In this document: in pieces, positions 23,939-36,400 of the stretch | Layout of the letters: each line of letters starts with the position of its first letter | Numbering within the stretch: the first letter of the stretch is position 1 | From: Tenebrio molitor | Lineage: Eukaryota > Arthropoda > Insecta > Coleoptera > Tenebrionidae | Assembly: GCF_963966145.1 (NCBI RefSeq) | Contig: NC_091047.1 | Span: forward strand, 6,758,001-6,822,000 | Reading direction: 5' to 3' | DNA: 64,000 nt | Notes under the pieces: generated by a model | The model's input: the letters and a program-made list of their open reading frames with translations, nothing else | Told to the model about the DNA's origin: nothing | Databases searched by the model: none | Made by a program: the position numbers and the translations under genes

Positions 23939-24060
23939 GCAACAAGTGCAAAAAGTGAATGATTATTGCACGCGACGTGAAAACAACTATAAACAACGGT
24001 TCAGTCCTGTGCGTCGTGTGTGAAAAATGCAATAAACACTCACTTTTTGCACGATCGTAG
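23939..24060. repeat. Small foldback element, GTGCAAAAAGTGA arms
   Basis: The left arm 23946-23979 (GTGCAAAAAGTGAATG, then TTATTGCA) pairs with 24012-24052 in inverse orientation. The loop is about 30 bases. The outer left sequence TTATTTATGCAACAAGT recurs with one change at 24540-24556. No coding capacity. Confidence 0.55.
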
Positions 24061-24386
24061 AAAAAAAATAATAAAGGATCACGTAGAATACTTAGTTAAT
24101 GTATTTGACTATGACAGATTTATAAATTGATGAATAAGGTCTCTGAAGGTATATGAAGTACTTTTTGACTAGTTGAAGGCGATTGGTAATTTTTTTGGTA
24201 AGTAAAAATCTCCATTTTAAGTTTTACTTTACTATAGTACAGTGAAATGTTCCCATTGTCCAATTTGGCAAAATGTTATCATTTTTTCAAAAGAGTCTTG
24301 AGCGTAGAGGGTCTTGAGGCATACTCGTAAGTGACACTACTTATGACTAGATGATGAGTAAGAATAGTAGATTAGGCTATTCATAT

Positions 24387-24519
24387 TATGTACAATGTCC
24401 GGCAATAAAAACTAGCCATCACTTTTCTGTCACGTCAAAATCCAAATGTGGAATTAATGCTTTAATGACACTGACATTTAAATGATGGCTAACTTTTTAG
24501 CCTAGTCAATGATTCATAA
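24387..24519. repeat. Imperfect inverted repeat, possible MITE remnant
   Basis: TAAAAACTAGCCATCA at 24406-24421 pairs with TGATGGCTAACTTTTTA at 24483-24499, and weaker complementarity extends outward for about 20 bases. No clear target-site duplication. Confidence 0.4.
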
Positions 24520-25018
24520 CACTTTCCTTGAATTAATAATTATTTACGCAACAAGTAGGATATAGTCATTATTATCTCACTCATTGAAATTTGCACAACG
24601 AGGCTGTGCTGATCCGTATAAAACTTTATCTACTTCTGAGAACGTTTTATTTCAATAAAATTTCAATTCAAAGTCGAAATAGAAAAAGTCGCAAATTTTT
24701 TTCAAAATCATAGCAAAGCCGTAGTAACTGCATTAACAGTCTTTAAACTTTAAACGAAGAGAGTCAGATATGAAACTAGGACTGTTAATCGTTATTTTAA
24801 TTCTCCTCGTTGACAAATCACCAGTCAAATATCAGTCAGCTTGATTACTGTTCTTTAATTACTTTACCGTACGGCGTGCGGTAAAATATTTACATGTCGT
24901 AGATGAAATGATTTTGTTGTGGCACTGGCCGTAATCAGATTTTCTAATTATTAAAGAAGTATACCAAAGTTAACAATAATTTTCAAAAAGATAGTTGTTC
25001 AAATGTTTTTTGTTTCAA
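24520..25018. other. AT-rich DNA, nothing recognised
   Basis: A short perfect palindrome, TTTACCG-TACGGCGTG-CGGTAAA, lies at about 24864-24886. No gene seen. Confidence 0.45.
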
Positions 25019-25193
25019 CAATTGCGGTCATCCCACTTGGATGGTGTTCAACTCTGATTGGTCAAGTTTAGAATGATTTTTCTCAATTGTTATCGCTTGA
25101 GATAGGACTTTTTTTCTCTAAAATTCAGATTACCACATTTATCCAAATGCATACTCCCTTTTTTCTCTGGGGACGCAGTTTTGGGACAGCCTG
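25019..25193 (-). mobile_element. Solo terminal fragment of the 54.2-kb Tc1/mariner family
   Basis: Read on the minus strand, the sequence starts CAGGCTGTCCCAAAACTG and follows the left end of the element at 54222 for about 175 bases. The shared segments include CCCAGAGAAAAAA, GAAAAAAAGTCCTATCTCAA, GATAAC, AGAGTTGA and, at the far end, CGCAATT. TA (25194-25195) follows the terminus. The other end and all transposase sequence are missing, so this is a truncated or solo-end copy. Confidence 0.8.
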
Positions 25194-25195
25194 TA

Positions 25196-25380
25196 TAAGA
25201 AAGTTTAGCATTTTTTTCAGTTTTTAAATTTTAATTGTCTTTCTTTGAGTACATCGATGCCCTTTTAACATTCAAACAAATTGGAAAAGCACGAAACTGA
25301 CATTATTTCTCTTAAACTAAAATTGTCAATTTATTATACGACTTGACACAGTTTGGTTCATTTTTGATATCTTTTCACCC
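25196..25380. other. Spacer, nothing recognised
   Basis: AT-rich, no frame or repeat of note. Confidence 0.4.
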
Positions 25381-26440
25381 CCAGTTTAATTAGTTAAACA
25401 CTTTTCGAGGACGCCAGCGAGTTGTTGTGTTCGGTCCCCCGTAAATCTCGCCTGCTGATCCGAAACGCGCAGAAAAAATCCCATGCCGCCCCTTTGAAGC
25501 AATTTCTCCACGAAGACTGAACATTTCGAATGAAGTGCCGCCTCATAACACTACACCGGTGCAAATTTCACATCAAACAGACGTCACCCCACCTCCCCAT
25601 TGTTTTTTGCACCCTCCGCCCGAACGTAATAGGTACGTGTGTGAAAAGATAAATTTTAATTAGTGGCGATTTCCGACGTGTCCGGAGAGCCTTGCCAGAA
25701 TCAATCGGCGCGTCTGCGATAAGGTGTCTGCGAGCGAGCGGGGGCGGCGCGATCATAACGAGTCCGGGGTGGCGGTATCCGCCCCCCGTAATCCCGAAAA
25801 TTGAAAATTCCCCATTCCTCGTCCGGTAAAGTCGACATTCCCGGCGAGCTTAGCGCGCAGCTTAATAACGAGCGACATGCAGTTAAATGTCATTTGTTTA
25901 ATGTTACGCCGTACGCTGATATTAATACAATGTGACATTTAATTTATGACAACATAAAATCATAAAGAGAGGCGTTTCAGCGAACGCGCCCCGCGATTTA
26001 TGGGGAGCACACCCGGATCTGTATGCAGTATCGCGACGCTCGTCCTTCCGGACTCTATCTGATCCTGCGGCCAGGTGATAATCACTTTAATGAGGGTTTT
26101 CATAAATTTTCACAACCAACCGCACGCTCTGGACTTTTTGTTGCCCGCCACGGACTCGGTTTGGGACCGCTGGACGCGCCACGGGCGCCCTCTTTATGAG
26201 ATTGTTGCTTGTTTCATTACTACTGCTGGTGTTTTTATTAAAGTTGGGCTTTTTAGCTAATGGACTTAGGTGAATCTAGCAAACTTATCGAGCTTGCCTG
26301 CTGGAAGTTCACGAGAGACCTCCGCACTACGCAAAAAATTATGGCGACAACCGACATGCCCTGCAAAATTCACTCTCAACCCGCAAAGACATTGACACAA
26401 CTTCATTTTGCTAACCTCAACGTTATAGAAGTCTGAGCGA
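25381..26440. other. GC-richer island, candidate regulatory DNA
   Basis: Frames of about 61 codons on both strands are unremarkable. No repeats occur inside. The edges against the AT-rich flanks are sharp. Confidence 0.3.
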
Positions 26441-26760
26441 CTAAAGATCTAGCCTAAAAAAGATTTTCACTCACAAAAAATGCATTCCTACATACGAGAG
26501 AAGTTGCTATAGTTAATTTATTTCACTTCAATTTTAAAGAAGAGGACCTTCAAAATAAAACAAAAATGATTAATAATTGAAAAATAATTTCAAAATCTTT
26601 TAAGAGGTGGGATGTTGGTTTTTCGTGATTTTTGTTTTTTTTTTATAAATGCAATTCGGATGTCGAGAATCAGGTTTGATGTGTCAACACCTCGGGGTTA
26701 CCAAAAGACCTAAAATATTTTTTTTTGTAATTTCTGTTGGAATGTTTATTTATAATTCGC
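26441..26760. other. AT-rich spacer, nothing recognised
   Basis: Several T runs; no frame or repeat of note. Confidence 0.4.
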
Positions 26761-28200
26761 TGAAGGAAAGTGACGGCGGCGGAAATTATGTTGGCGAAAA
26801 AACACATTGATATTCAGAATAAATTTGGTATAAATCAACAGAGACGGCAGAGCAAATGTGCAAATTGCGATCAAATCCGGCGAAACGCATGTCTGGAGAG
26901 TTCCCTTTGTGGGTCCAGCTCGCTAGTCAAAATAGACGAAAGGGATAGTTAAAGCCAGTTTGACAACGTCGGATTAAGAGGATTCAGTCTCCCCTAATTT
27001 GGTTAATTTGGTTTTCATTCAATTTTGCGGAATTAGTTTATTCTGTCCGGACCGGAGCGGATCTTAGGTAAATTCGTCCCTTCTTATTATTAATTCTTTC
27101 TTAATTTAATCGCGGCCCACTCGCAATTACTCCGGTGGATTCCATCAATAACCGTCAGCTTTCCGGTGGATGGTTAAAATTTACGGGCGGCGCTACAAAA
27201 GTTGCGGTGCGGTGAATCCCCCGGCTCTCGGCGAACAAATGCGGCGGCGAACTCGAACCGCGGCATTAGCAAGTTGCCGTCGACGAAACGAAATTCTTTG
27301 ATTAATTTTTCGGAACATCTTCGTCGGACAGGTACTCGGGGACGGCTTATTTACCGTGAAGTATGACGGTTTACCGGGAAGTTGCGGAAGTTGGCGCGGA
27401 TGACAAATTGCTGGAGATACGGTATGACAGGGACAATTTGCGGAATAACCCTGTACGGGGTGAATACATGAATGATAGAGTCGGTAATGCAGGTTTCTGC
27501 GACCGCGGGATTACCGTTGAGCCGGCACATGTTGGAAATCCTCCAAAGACGGCCCCCATCTGGCGCATTATCTTCTGTTTATCCATCACCGCCGCCGCCG
27601 CCGCCACCTTCCGCGGGATGAACTTTATTAAGTGACCTTTCGGGGGCAGGGAAGAATGCCGCCTATGGAAATGTCAAACGGACCGACATTTATTAATGTC
27701 CCAACAATGAGGTGAATACACTTCTGTTCCATTTTTCTTTTTTGAGGCGCGCGGCGAGATCTTATTTACAAACAAACAATATTTTCAAAGTCGCTATATC
27801 AAAGTCGAAAGTTTGCGCGTTTGAGAAATTGAGACTAACACATTTTCCCTTTTGTGCCACCTTATTTGTAATTCTCCACGAATTTTTCTTTTTTCTTTTG
27901 TGGGACGCCTCTCTGACCCGCACCTGTTTTACGACGCATCAAGACGCCCCCGCCACATAAAAGACACATCTGACTGACCGACAATTATTCGATGCCAGAT
28001 TGGTCTTTATTTCGACGCTCTAATCGTTTTTGCACACAACGATCTTATTTATTGCCGGAAAATGGGGAAGTCGAGGCGCACGCCGGAAATAACAACCCGA
28101 AACGCCCACCCCCGCACTATTACGATACAACACAACGGCCGCTCTTTATTATCCAATTAACTATCTGCGATTAATCAACCAAAGAAAATTAATCCCCAAA
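26761..28200. other. GC-richer island with a (CCG)n tract
   Basis: The CCG tract at 27589-27605 falls in a 90-codon plus frame (27363-27635), where it gives a short polyalanine, and in the overlapping 78-codon minus frame 27371-27607. Neither product is recognised. Candidate regulatory DNA or hidden exons. Confidence 0.3.
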
Positions 28201-29030
28201 AAAATTAATTTCAAAACTACTAAAATTAAATCTGGAGGTAAGTTATTATTTCGAACCGTAGAAACTTTTTTAGGACACTCGAACATAAAGAATGCATGCA
28301 ATGCTTTCATATTACGAAGACGATTTGACCTGTCATTTAATTTTTATCAAGATGTACGTCGCATTTGATGAGATGTATGTTCTAAACTGTTCCTAGAAGT
28401 GACAGTTGACAGGAGGGACTGGATGCAGCGCCAGCGGCAAGACGGCAAACTAGTCGAGCTGCGGCTGCACATCAGGAATCCAGATGAAAATAATTTTGTG
28501 TGTTGCTCTGGAATTTTGTGAAAGTTTGTCGGTGTTGAGCGAGCTAATGCGACATAATTTGCATAAATATTCCAGTATCGATTCCAGAAAATTGATTTTG
28601 TAAATGTATCATTTATGTAAGCATGCACCAAATACGTAAAAATGTTGTGATGTTATGATACATCGTAATTCCATTAATAATGTAATTCCATTGTGTGCAT
28701 CCCGATTGGTGTGAACGTAAAAATAATTTCGGTTCAAAAGGGTCGAAATTGTAATTTAATCAAAACGTCAAATTTTTCCCAACCGAAAACGTAATTAATT
28801 GAATTTGTGTACTTGAAAAACAACTGCAAACGGCACGAATAAAATTATAATTTTCCTTAATTGGAAAGTCGCGGAAGGGTTCAAGTGGAATTTCACATAA
28901 ATTTCAGTTCTTTCCTTCGATTTTGGTCGGAGTGATGTTTATTTTGGGGTAGGTATTAATTGTTAAAATCAATTGGGGGTTGTAATCGAACGAAAAAAAT
29001 GGTGGTAGTTGAAAGGTTGAATTTAAAATG
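28201..29030. other. AT-rich DNA with a GC-balanced patch
   Basis: The patch 28390-28500 contains two TGACAG sites one base apart (28400-28405 and 28407-28412), which match the TALE homeodomain core. A 94-codon minus frame (28347-28631) overlaps it and is not recognised. Confidence 0.35.
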
Positions 29031-31960
29031 CCTTGAAATAATTGCGGACGTGACATTTAAAATATGCGGGGCTCTCCTTTCCCCTTTTATTATCCACCGT
29101 GCAACCCCGACATGCAAAATTAAAAAGTAACGCAACCCCCGAGTCTCGGCGATCTCCTCCCGCATTTTTATCTCGTTTGGCGGCGCCTCCGACGTGTGAA
29201 AATAAAAAAGAAAATTTTAGTTTAGTTTTTAGATTTAATCCCCTTTAGTGAAACTGGAAGTTAATGGTTATTTATGACTGGGTTTTCTTTTTGCTTGGCA
29301 ACACACAGTCACGGCACATTGTGCCAAGCGAAGTAAAATATCTGAAAGCTCCCCTCGATTGAAAAAGTGCGAAGGGCTCAATTTAACCCTTTCCCCGTCC
29401 CTTCCCGGACCGGTTAATTAGATTAATTAAATCCGCCGGAGGAAGCAATTTGGATACAATTTCCTAATTAATCCGTGTAAGTATCTTGACACCTTTTTCA
29501 CCTGTTTATTTTGCGTCCTCCTCCCCGTCCGATATTCGCGTCAGGTAATTCGAATAAAAGTGAGAAAAGGAATATAAATAGCCGAATCACAATGGGCCGT
29601 AGCGTTAACCTCGTGTATGCGGCGGAATAAATCTCTGGCGAACTAAAGACCCCGGGATAACCACCGTCTGGTGGTGGTTTTTTCCGGGCAGGGGAGTGAT
29701 TTTTAATTCAGGAGAGTCCGGAAGCTGGGGAGCCGCGCTGTAAATCCGGTCGAGATAAGCGGTTCGAACCAATTTACAAAATAGAAATGTAAATTAATTA
29801 CGCGGGGGAGGGGAGGTGCGAGGAAGCAGAAGAAGAAGAAGAGATTCAATCTGGGGACACAACAATGTGCAATGGGGGCGGTATTCATATCTTCGGATAT
29901 GACCCATAAATATGAAAGGTCGTTTTTACGAGTCCCGATATTATGTCTTTTATTGACGGCGCTTTATTGACCTTCGTTGACCCTTTTTCGGAGGTCCTCG
30001 AAGGGACTAATTGGCAAAACAAGAGACAAGCGGCGCCCCATCGAGCACCGGAGCTTTTTGCCGGATTTCGTAGAGACCGCCTGAAAATGGATCTATGCGT
30101 GCACTATTTATCGGACTCACCCTCGGAGCGCAGACTCGCCTCGTCTTCAGCCAGCTGACGACACTCGAAAGGGCACCGGTGGAGGCGGCGACGCCGCCGC
30201 CGAACTATCCGTGGAACAAGCCTCCATCGGCAACCGGAAAAATCACAAAAGCTCTTGTGAGAAATCTGAGTGACGATCGAACCCCCGGCTGCGACGCACC
30301 AAACCCGACAAGCTTCCGCGAAGTGGTGCGCGTCAATCCACCCTCACTTTATATACCGGGTAGGGGGGATGGATGCTGCGCGTTACCAAGCAACCTCGGA
30401 TCATAATCATATCATACACCACCACCCGCCCGGTGGGGGGCTAGGGGAGGCTCCGGGAGGGGGGTGGCATTGCTCTTTTACAACCTCTCTAGTGTGATCG
30501 ACGACTGGCCGATATTGATAATAAACGGTAACTAAGGCCGTTTTGGGCATTGTCGCATAATTGATAATAAACGCGGACGCCGATGGACGCTTCGTTCGGG
30601 ATTATTGTGCCGAAGTTTCGTCCGTTAAAAATTTAAGTAGAGGTGTGCCATTAAAAGTTTCACGCCGTCATTATTGCCGAGTTTGATTGGGATGGGGGCG
30701 GTTAGGTCGGCCCCTAATGAACTAATTTCGTAAAGAGCTTATTAATTCTGAATCATCCGGAAAAATTCCAAATCCTTTCGCGCCCCCGGGAAATCTTTGA
30801 CCAAAATTAAGACGAACAACTAGTCCAGCATTTTTTGCACGGGGTAAGTTTGCATTCGCATCGAATTATCGATTCAGCCACTTGACTGACACGCGTCCAC
30901 CCCCGAGCTCGCCTCATCCGCGTTTTTAAAGGAAGAGTAGACACAAGGTTATTAGAAATTTGCATCTGAATGGAAACTACTGAAGGAATGAATAAGTTCG
31001 GCACACACTGCAAGTATGCGCATACGTAACTACCCCCGCGAATTTAACTTTATAATATAATTTGGCCACGGAACAAATTCCAAACACCAAATCGCAAAAC
31101 AAAAACGACGATTGCCGCCGAAGGATTACAAGTCCTGGAATTCGCTCCGGCTGGATAACAGTCAAACTCCGGATTTTCTCGTTTTGTGTTGATTGATGCG
31201 AAACTACTGAGGTAAGGGTGTAGTTGTGCGAGTAGAAAAGATGGAAACACATGGAGCTTTAGGAGACGAGAGTAGTCGATGCGGAAAATAAAGGGACAGT
31301 TTTGCGAAAGATGTTGGTGACAGTACATTATACAGACGCGCGTTTAAAAAACGAACAAGAGCTTACACAACAGATAAATCACGTGAACGTCAATGCGAAA
31401 TTAGAAAAATACACGTTACCGCTTTTTGGGAGTAAGGACTGTGCGATCCGGTTTCCGGTGTGCCCCCGGATTAATTACCTTTGTACATTTAGCAAAACAC
31501 GAGCATTATTCACGCTTGATTTACTAAAATTTAATCAATATGAAGGGGCGGCCGAATTTCGGTAACCAGCCTCACTTCAATTATTCCTTCCTAGATCCTG
31601 CACAACTACAAAATGCCGCCGTATTTATGACCGGCCCCAAATAATTAACGGCTCCTGGTTTATGTTTAATGAAAATTTCAGGCCCCTGCAAAAACATCAA
31701 ATTGATATTTGAATATCGTGACATATGACAACCGTAGACTGCCACCATTATGAGATATGAAAATTACTATAAACAATCAATCAAAGTTTCAATTTGGCGC
31801 CGATTTGCCGAACAAACACGGAATAAATGGAGTTTATTCACCTTTCAATCACGATCGGCACATCGCTCGTTCTAAGTCGAACCACGGGGTTTTGGTGTAA
31901 TGGAATTGGTGATTATGACGTCATTATCAAGTGTTAATTATACAGCCGCAAGCTTAAAGG
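29031..31960. other. Longest GC-richer island, candidate regulatory block
   Basis: Nearly 3 kb without any recognisable repeat. It contains a TATA-box consensus TATAAATA at 29573-29580, a TTTATATA box at 30348-30355, and a full-consensus RFX X-box at 30382-30394. The 103-codon plus frame 30095-30406 begins with a hydrophobic run followed by a Pro-rich stretch (AATPPPNYPWNKPP), but the frame has no recognised domain and the opposite strand is equally open. I favour non-coding regulatory DNA. Confidence 0.3.
30382..30394 (+). promoter_or_regulatory. RFX X-box-like site
   Basis: GTTACCAAGCAAC fits the X-box pattern RYYNCC-N-RGNAAC in both half-sites with one-base spacing. RFX factors bind this motif in animals, often in ciliary genes. 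A single match in a large window may be chance. Confidence 0.3.
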
Positions 31961-34020
31961 AGCATTAGCAAAGCTTCAGGTGATGCCGTGGAGAGTTGGC
32001 CGCGGTTTGGGGCCCGTGAAAATTCACCAATCCGAAGATTATTCCACCGGTGGAAGGTGAAGTTCAGGTGATGGTACCGAAGTGGAGAGGGATAAGTGAG
32101 AGAGGTTCCGGGTGCAGATGCAATAAATAATGCTCATAAAGTGGATTATTGACATGTGGAACTCCGAACTTCCAACTCGATTTCAATTCTGATGTCGTCT
32201 CAGAGAGTCCTAATTTGAACTGTGCCGTTTGTCGACAAAACTTCATTTTTGTTGGCAATTAGTCAGTGCATTTTATGCCAAAACTTTCATTTTATTGTTT
32301 TAACGTTTGCTTTAGCCGTTCTTGTGCCAATTGTGCAAACGATTCACAAAAGCTGTGCTAAATTCTGTTAAATTAAAAACTACAAATATAGTTATATCCT
32401 TAGAATATTTTTTTAGGCAGCTTTAATGAAAAAGGTCATTTTACGTACTCCCAAGCGGACGAAAAGTAACTCTTTTTCGGATGCACTTTTCAAACGCACT
32501 TTTTCGGATGCTGACCGTGGCGACATCTGTTGGTCAGTTTAGTAAGTTAACAACTAAACCCACAAAACCGAGTAAACCGACTGAAAATAAAGAAATATTT
32601 GAGAGTTAAATTTAACCAAAGTATTTTATTTGCCCGAAAAAGTGTTGTATCGTTTATTTCTGGTGCTTATTTGGTGCATAATAAGAAAATGAACGTTCAT
32701 ATAATCGATAGCAACAGCGAAAGTGATGAATAAATGACTAATACGCCGCCGGACATTGCAGATCATAATCGCAATAATTGTCCTGTCACCATAAATTATG
32801 TAAATAAGTAATTGTATTGCAAATTGTAAATTTGTCGTTTTATTGACAAGCTGATAAAAAATACTCTAGAAAAGACTCTTAACATGTACCTATTAATAAA
32901 TGTATCTATTTGAAAAACGTAGATACAAAACAAATTTGTGATTTCTTTTGCTTTGTAGTTCGTGCAGTCGCCTAAAAAATTTAATTTAATGTGCCTCGGC
33001 CGCGCCTCGGTTAGAAAACCCAGACTCGGACGAAAAAGATGCACTTTTTGGCCTCGATTCACAAATAACTATTTTTAAACATTTTACATTAGGTGTCATT
33101 AAGAAAAACTGTCTAACGTTGCAATGTTTATGCATCTTTATCTATAAATTAATAAAAACTTTGAAACTTTACCTATACGTATATTATGAAAATGTTCATT
33201 ATGGAAAGAATGTAATAAATTCTTTTGTCTGAAGCTTTAATTAAAAATAGAAAAAGTATTTGAACATCGAGAAACCCTTAAACTTGAGCTGAAAGTATTT
33301 GCTAACAGTTTTTTCCATTTTTATTTTTTTAACTATAAATTAGAAAGTCTTGTAAGGATTTTGTGAACAAATGGTTCTACTCAATCTTATTTCTTTTCTG
33401 TTTAAAATTTTTACCGCCGCTTCGGTACAAATTAAAGTTGCAGTATTTGTCTATTTTCTTCTGCTTTGTAAAAGATAGCTACGTTGTCATTTTACTGTTA
33501 CTAAAAATATTTTCACGTAAAATAAATTCTATTTCACGATGTCCAAGGGCTTAAATTATTTTTTGACTAAAAAACATTTGATGTCATTCTGCGTCTTTAT
33601 TAGACATTTGTTATGAATACACAAAATAAAAAAGGGTCACATGTGGAATTGTTATATTATTTTTGGAATAAAATGAGATAATTTACAAGTCGTGTTGGTA
33701 ATAAAAGTTTTAATAGAGCTATGGGGTTCTATCAAAAACAGAGTGGAAATTAAAGTTGAGTGAGATAATGCATGAACTCAGCATTATCTAAAATTGATTT
33801 AATTAAAAAATAATTAAAAGGATAATTTTGGAATAATCTGGGTGTGAGGACTTTTATTATTATTAAATTTGTTTAAAAACAGTGAAGCGAAGCGGAAAAA
33901 TGTAAGCTGGAAGTGTACGTGCAAGGTTGGAAGGTGTATTATTGAAAAATTTAAAATAATTTTGTGTAAAAATAAAGTCGGCGAGCTAATGGGCGTTTAA
34001 TCATGAAAGCAGAGTGGTAA
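31961..34020. other. AT-rich DNA, no gene recognised
   Basis: Around 32690 a mini-frame MNVHIIDSNSESDE ends in TAA and resembles an acidic protein N-terminus, but nothing continues it. GACGAAAA...GCACTTTT-type segments recur at 32458-32520 and 33028-33050, suggesting repeat debris. ACAGATGTCGC occurs inverted at 32520-32530. Confidence 0.4.
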
Positions 34021-35460
34021 AAGTGTTATCTTACTGTGCCATATTTCGTTTTGTTCCAGTGGAGAGGGAGGGGCGATCGAGGGGGCGTTTTAATGTTTTC
34101 ATCGTTCCACAACAGTACGTGGTCCTTATGAAAAAAAATTCTAATAGGGCCCCACCATGAGGAAGAGGGTGTTGATATCGAGTCTATCGAAGAGTTATTA
34201 AATAAAACAGCCGACGTTCCGGTCCCGTTAAAACAGGTATCTATGTTGTCGATAGTGACCAAAGTTCCGGTTAGAGCTGAAACGATGCGATATCTAACAA
34301 AACACCGTTCTGATAACGAGCCGAAACAACGCGCGCCAACATTCCATTAACCGTAGCAGCGCCATATCGGCACCTGAATTATGCCAACGAAGGCATTCAC
34401 CGGACTACATTACTAACGATCCCGGATCACCCGGACCGCACCGGACTTTTAACGGCGACTGTGTGCACGCATCACGCATTTTTCCCAACTCACATGCGAG
34501 CAATCACAATATATTGCGTAAATTATTCCTAACTCAAACTATTTAAGACGGGAGGGGAGGATCCCCACCACGCGCCCTCCCGCCTCCGGAGCCCGGAGTC
34601 GGACCGCCAGAACACTCGCTCCACCGGAACGGGACGCACTGAGTAAGGATTTGGATTTTTTCGCGCGCGCCAGGACTGTAATTAATTGGTTTGTGGGCCC
34701 CCTACGCTGAAATATTCCAGCGCCGAAACGTCAACGGCGTGATCGACTGACCGTAGATTACACGAGCAAACAACTCATTTACGGAGTAAATTTCCCGGTG
34801 GCGGCGATATTTTTCACGCGGTTTTGAAAAATTGCCCGCCGCCTCCCATTTTTTAAGCGGCCCCGTTCGAAAATACGATTGTTATTACGGCGCGAATTAA
34901 TTTATCGTTAAATTCAACGAACGCGAATTAGTTGGATATGTTAAGCGGAATTACAGCCGGAATAAATATTTGCATGCATATTCGACGCGGGGAGGGTATT
35001 AAAAGTGCCGCTGCGGGGGCAGCTTGTAATTACCGAGGGGTACGTTCGGGTGATAAAAGTGCTGCTTTCCAATACGATATCGCACCGACATCACAATAAA
35101 TTTTATTTGCGATGTGTATTTTGATATGGCGTCATGCGAGCAGCGCTGAAATATGACGTTTTAATGTTTCTGCAGGATAGATTATGATTGAAACGGCAGG
35201 AAATGACGGCGAGGGAAGTGAGTGGTCGACGAGAGGCTGCGGCATTATCGAAAACCAACACAAAGAATTGCAGAAATTCGACTGACACACATATTTCCAT
35301 CACGAATCTGTTCTTCCTTCACCACTACTTCTTCTCTGATCAAACAACTGACTGTAAAAGATTGGGACTTTTTGTACGTTGGCAATGCAGATGTTGGTCA
35401 TTCTGATGGGCATTGTTTGACGATACACATAGGCGTACTTCCTTAGAAGGGGGACGTAAA
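34021..35460. other. GC-richer island with a possible promoter
   Basis: Between 34270 and 35100 the DNA is GC-rich and repeat-free. CTATTTAAG at 34540-34548, a GC-rich stretch and ACTGAGTAAGG (donor-like, GT at 34643) could mark a non-coding first exon of about 70 bases on the plus strand. No coding exon can be attached to it. All frames are short and unrecognised. Confidence 0.25.
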
Positions 35461-35469
35461 AAATGCAAA

Positions 35470-36305
35470 ATCATTGGATTGATTGAAAAACAAACATAAA
35501 TAGAAGTGAAGGGAACAAAAAGAAATCCAGAGGAGTCAAATCAGGTGATCGGCTCGCCCACCAACCTACCCTTATCAATCGATCTGGGTGAAACCCCGTT
35601 AAATAATTAATGGTTGTTCGTGGCGTGTGAGTAGTAGATGAATCTTGTTGGAAATAGCCGTTTGTTACTTTCACTTATCCAGTTGATTTATAAACAGTTT
35701 AAGAAGAAGTCTGTGGTATCTTTGAGCGTAATAGTTTTATTAAAGACGATTGGGCCAATGATTTGCCCTCGGGATGTTGCAATCCAAGTACCAATTCTAA
35801 TTGGGTACAATAGCACCTCAATAACATTGGGGATTAACGCTGTCCAAGTGTTATAATTTTGTTAAGAAAACCAGAAAAAGTGAAACCAAGCCTCATCCGT
35901 GAAAAAAGTAAATTTTTGTTGTTCCAGTGACAAAATTGGATTGGTGAAAAAAATCATGAGTAGGTGTTATTGAACCAACGGATTTAGAGGGTATAAATGT
36001 AAGTTTCTCTTTGAGTTTTTTGTTGAGGATTTATGAGAAAATCCCAAAACAAAGGAAATTAATTTTGGCGAGGAGAGAAAACAGATTAATTATTAATTTA
36101 GATTATCCTCTGTGTTGGGATAAACTACGTAAGGAAATGTGTAGATTTCGTTGAACAATTTGGATAAGCAACATCTGGAGTAGCTACTGCAGCACGTCCA
36201 GTAGACTCTCCTATAGCTACACTGTCAGTACTTAAAAAGCGTTTAACTACTCTTCCAGAGTCCTGTTAGAAAATACGATAGTGAACTTCTTCTACAAACA
36301 AAACA
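35470..36305 (-). pseudogene. Mariner-like transposase relic, copy 1 (minus strand)
   Basis: The 67-codon minus frame 35471-35674 holds the C-terminal catalytic part of a Tc1/mariner-type transposase: YFQQDSSTTHT (second catalytic Asp) and, 33 residues on, SRSPDLTPLDFFLF (third Asp). Upstream in other frames come FTDEAWFHF (first Asp region, near 35915), pieces such as LYPIRIGTWI and GQIIGPIVFNKTITL, and near 36180-36290 N-terminal remnants including TGRAAVATPDVA. At least several frameshifts and stops break the gene, so it is inactive. The family is known to insert at TA and act by cut-and-paste. The second copy is at 39.8 kb. Terminal repeats were not identified. Confidence 0.8.
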
Positions 36306-36400
36306 AAGAGCGGGTGATGTATGTACTGATTGTCGTGAATATTATCGATAGGCATTTTCATTAATAAAACCACTTTGAAAATAGAGCATTGTATTAAATA

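Noticed and set aside
29573..29580. TATAAATA as a promoter
   Set aside because: The motif is common in AT-rich stretches, and no initiator, exon or downstream gene supports it. The same applies to 6520-6527 and 61326-61336.
30095..30406. Frame with hydrophobic start and Pro-rich stretch as a secreted peptide gene
   Set aside because: The hydrophobic run is short and followed by Arg, no cleavage or mature peptide pattern is evident, and the opposite strand is equally open.
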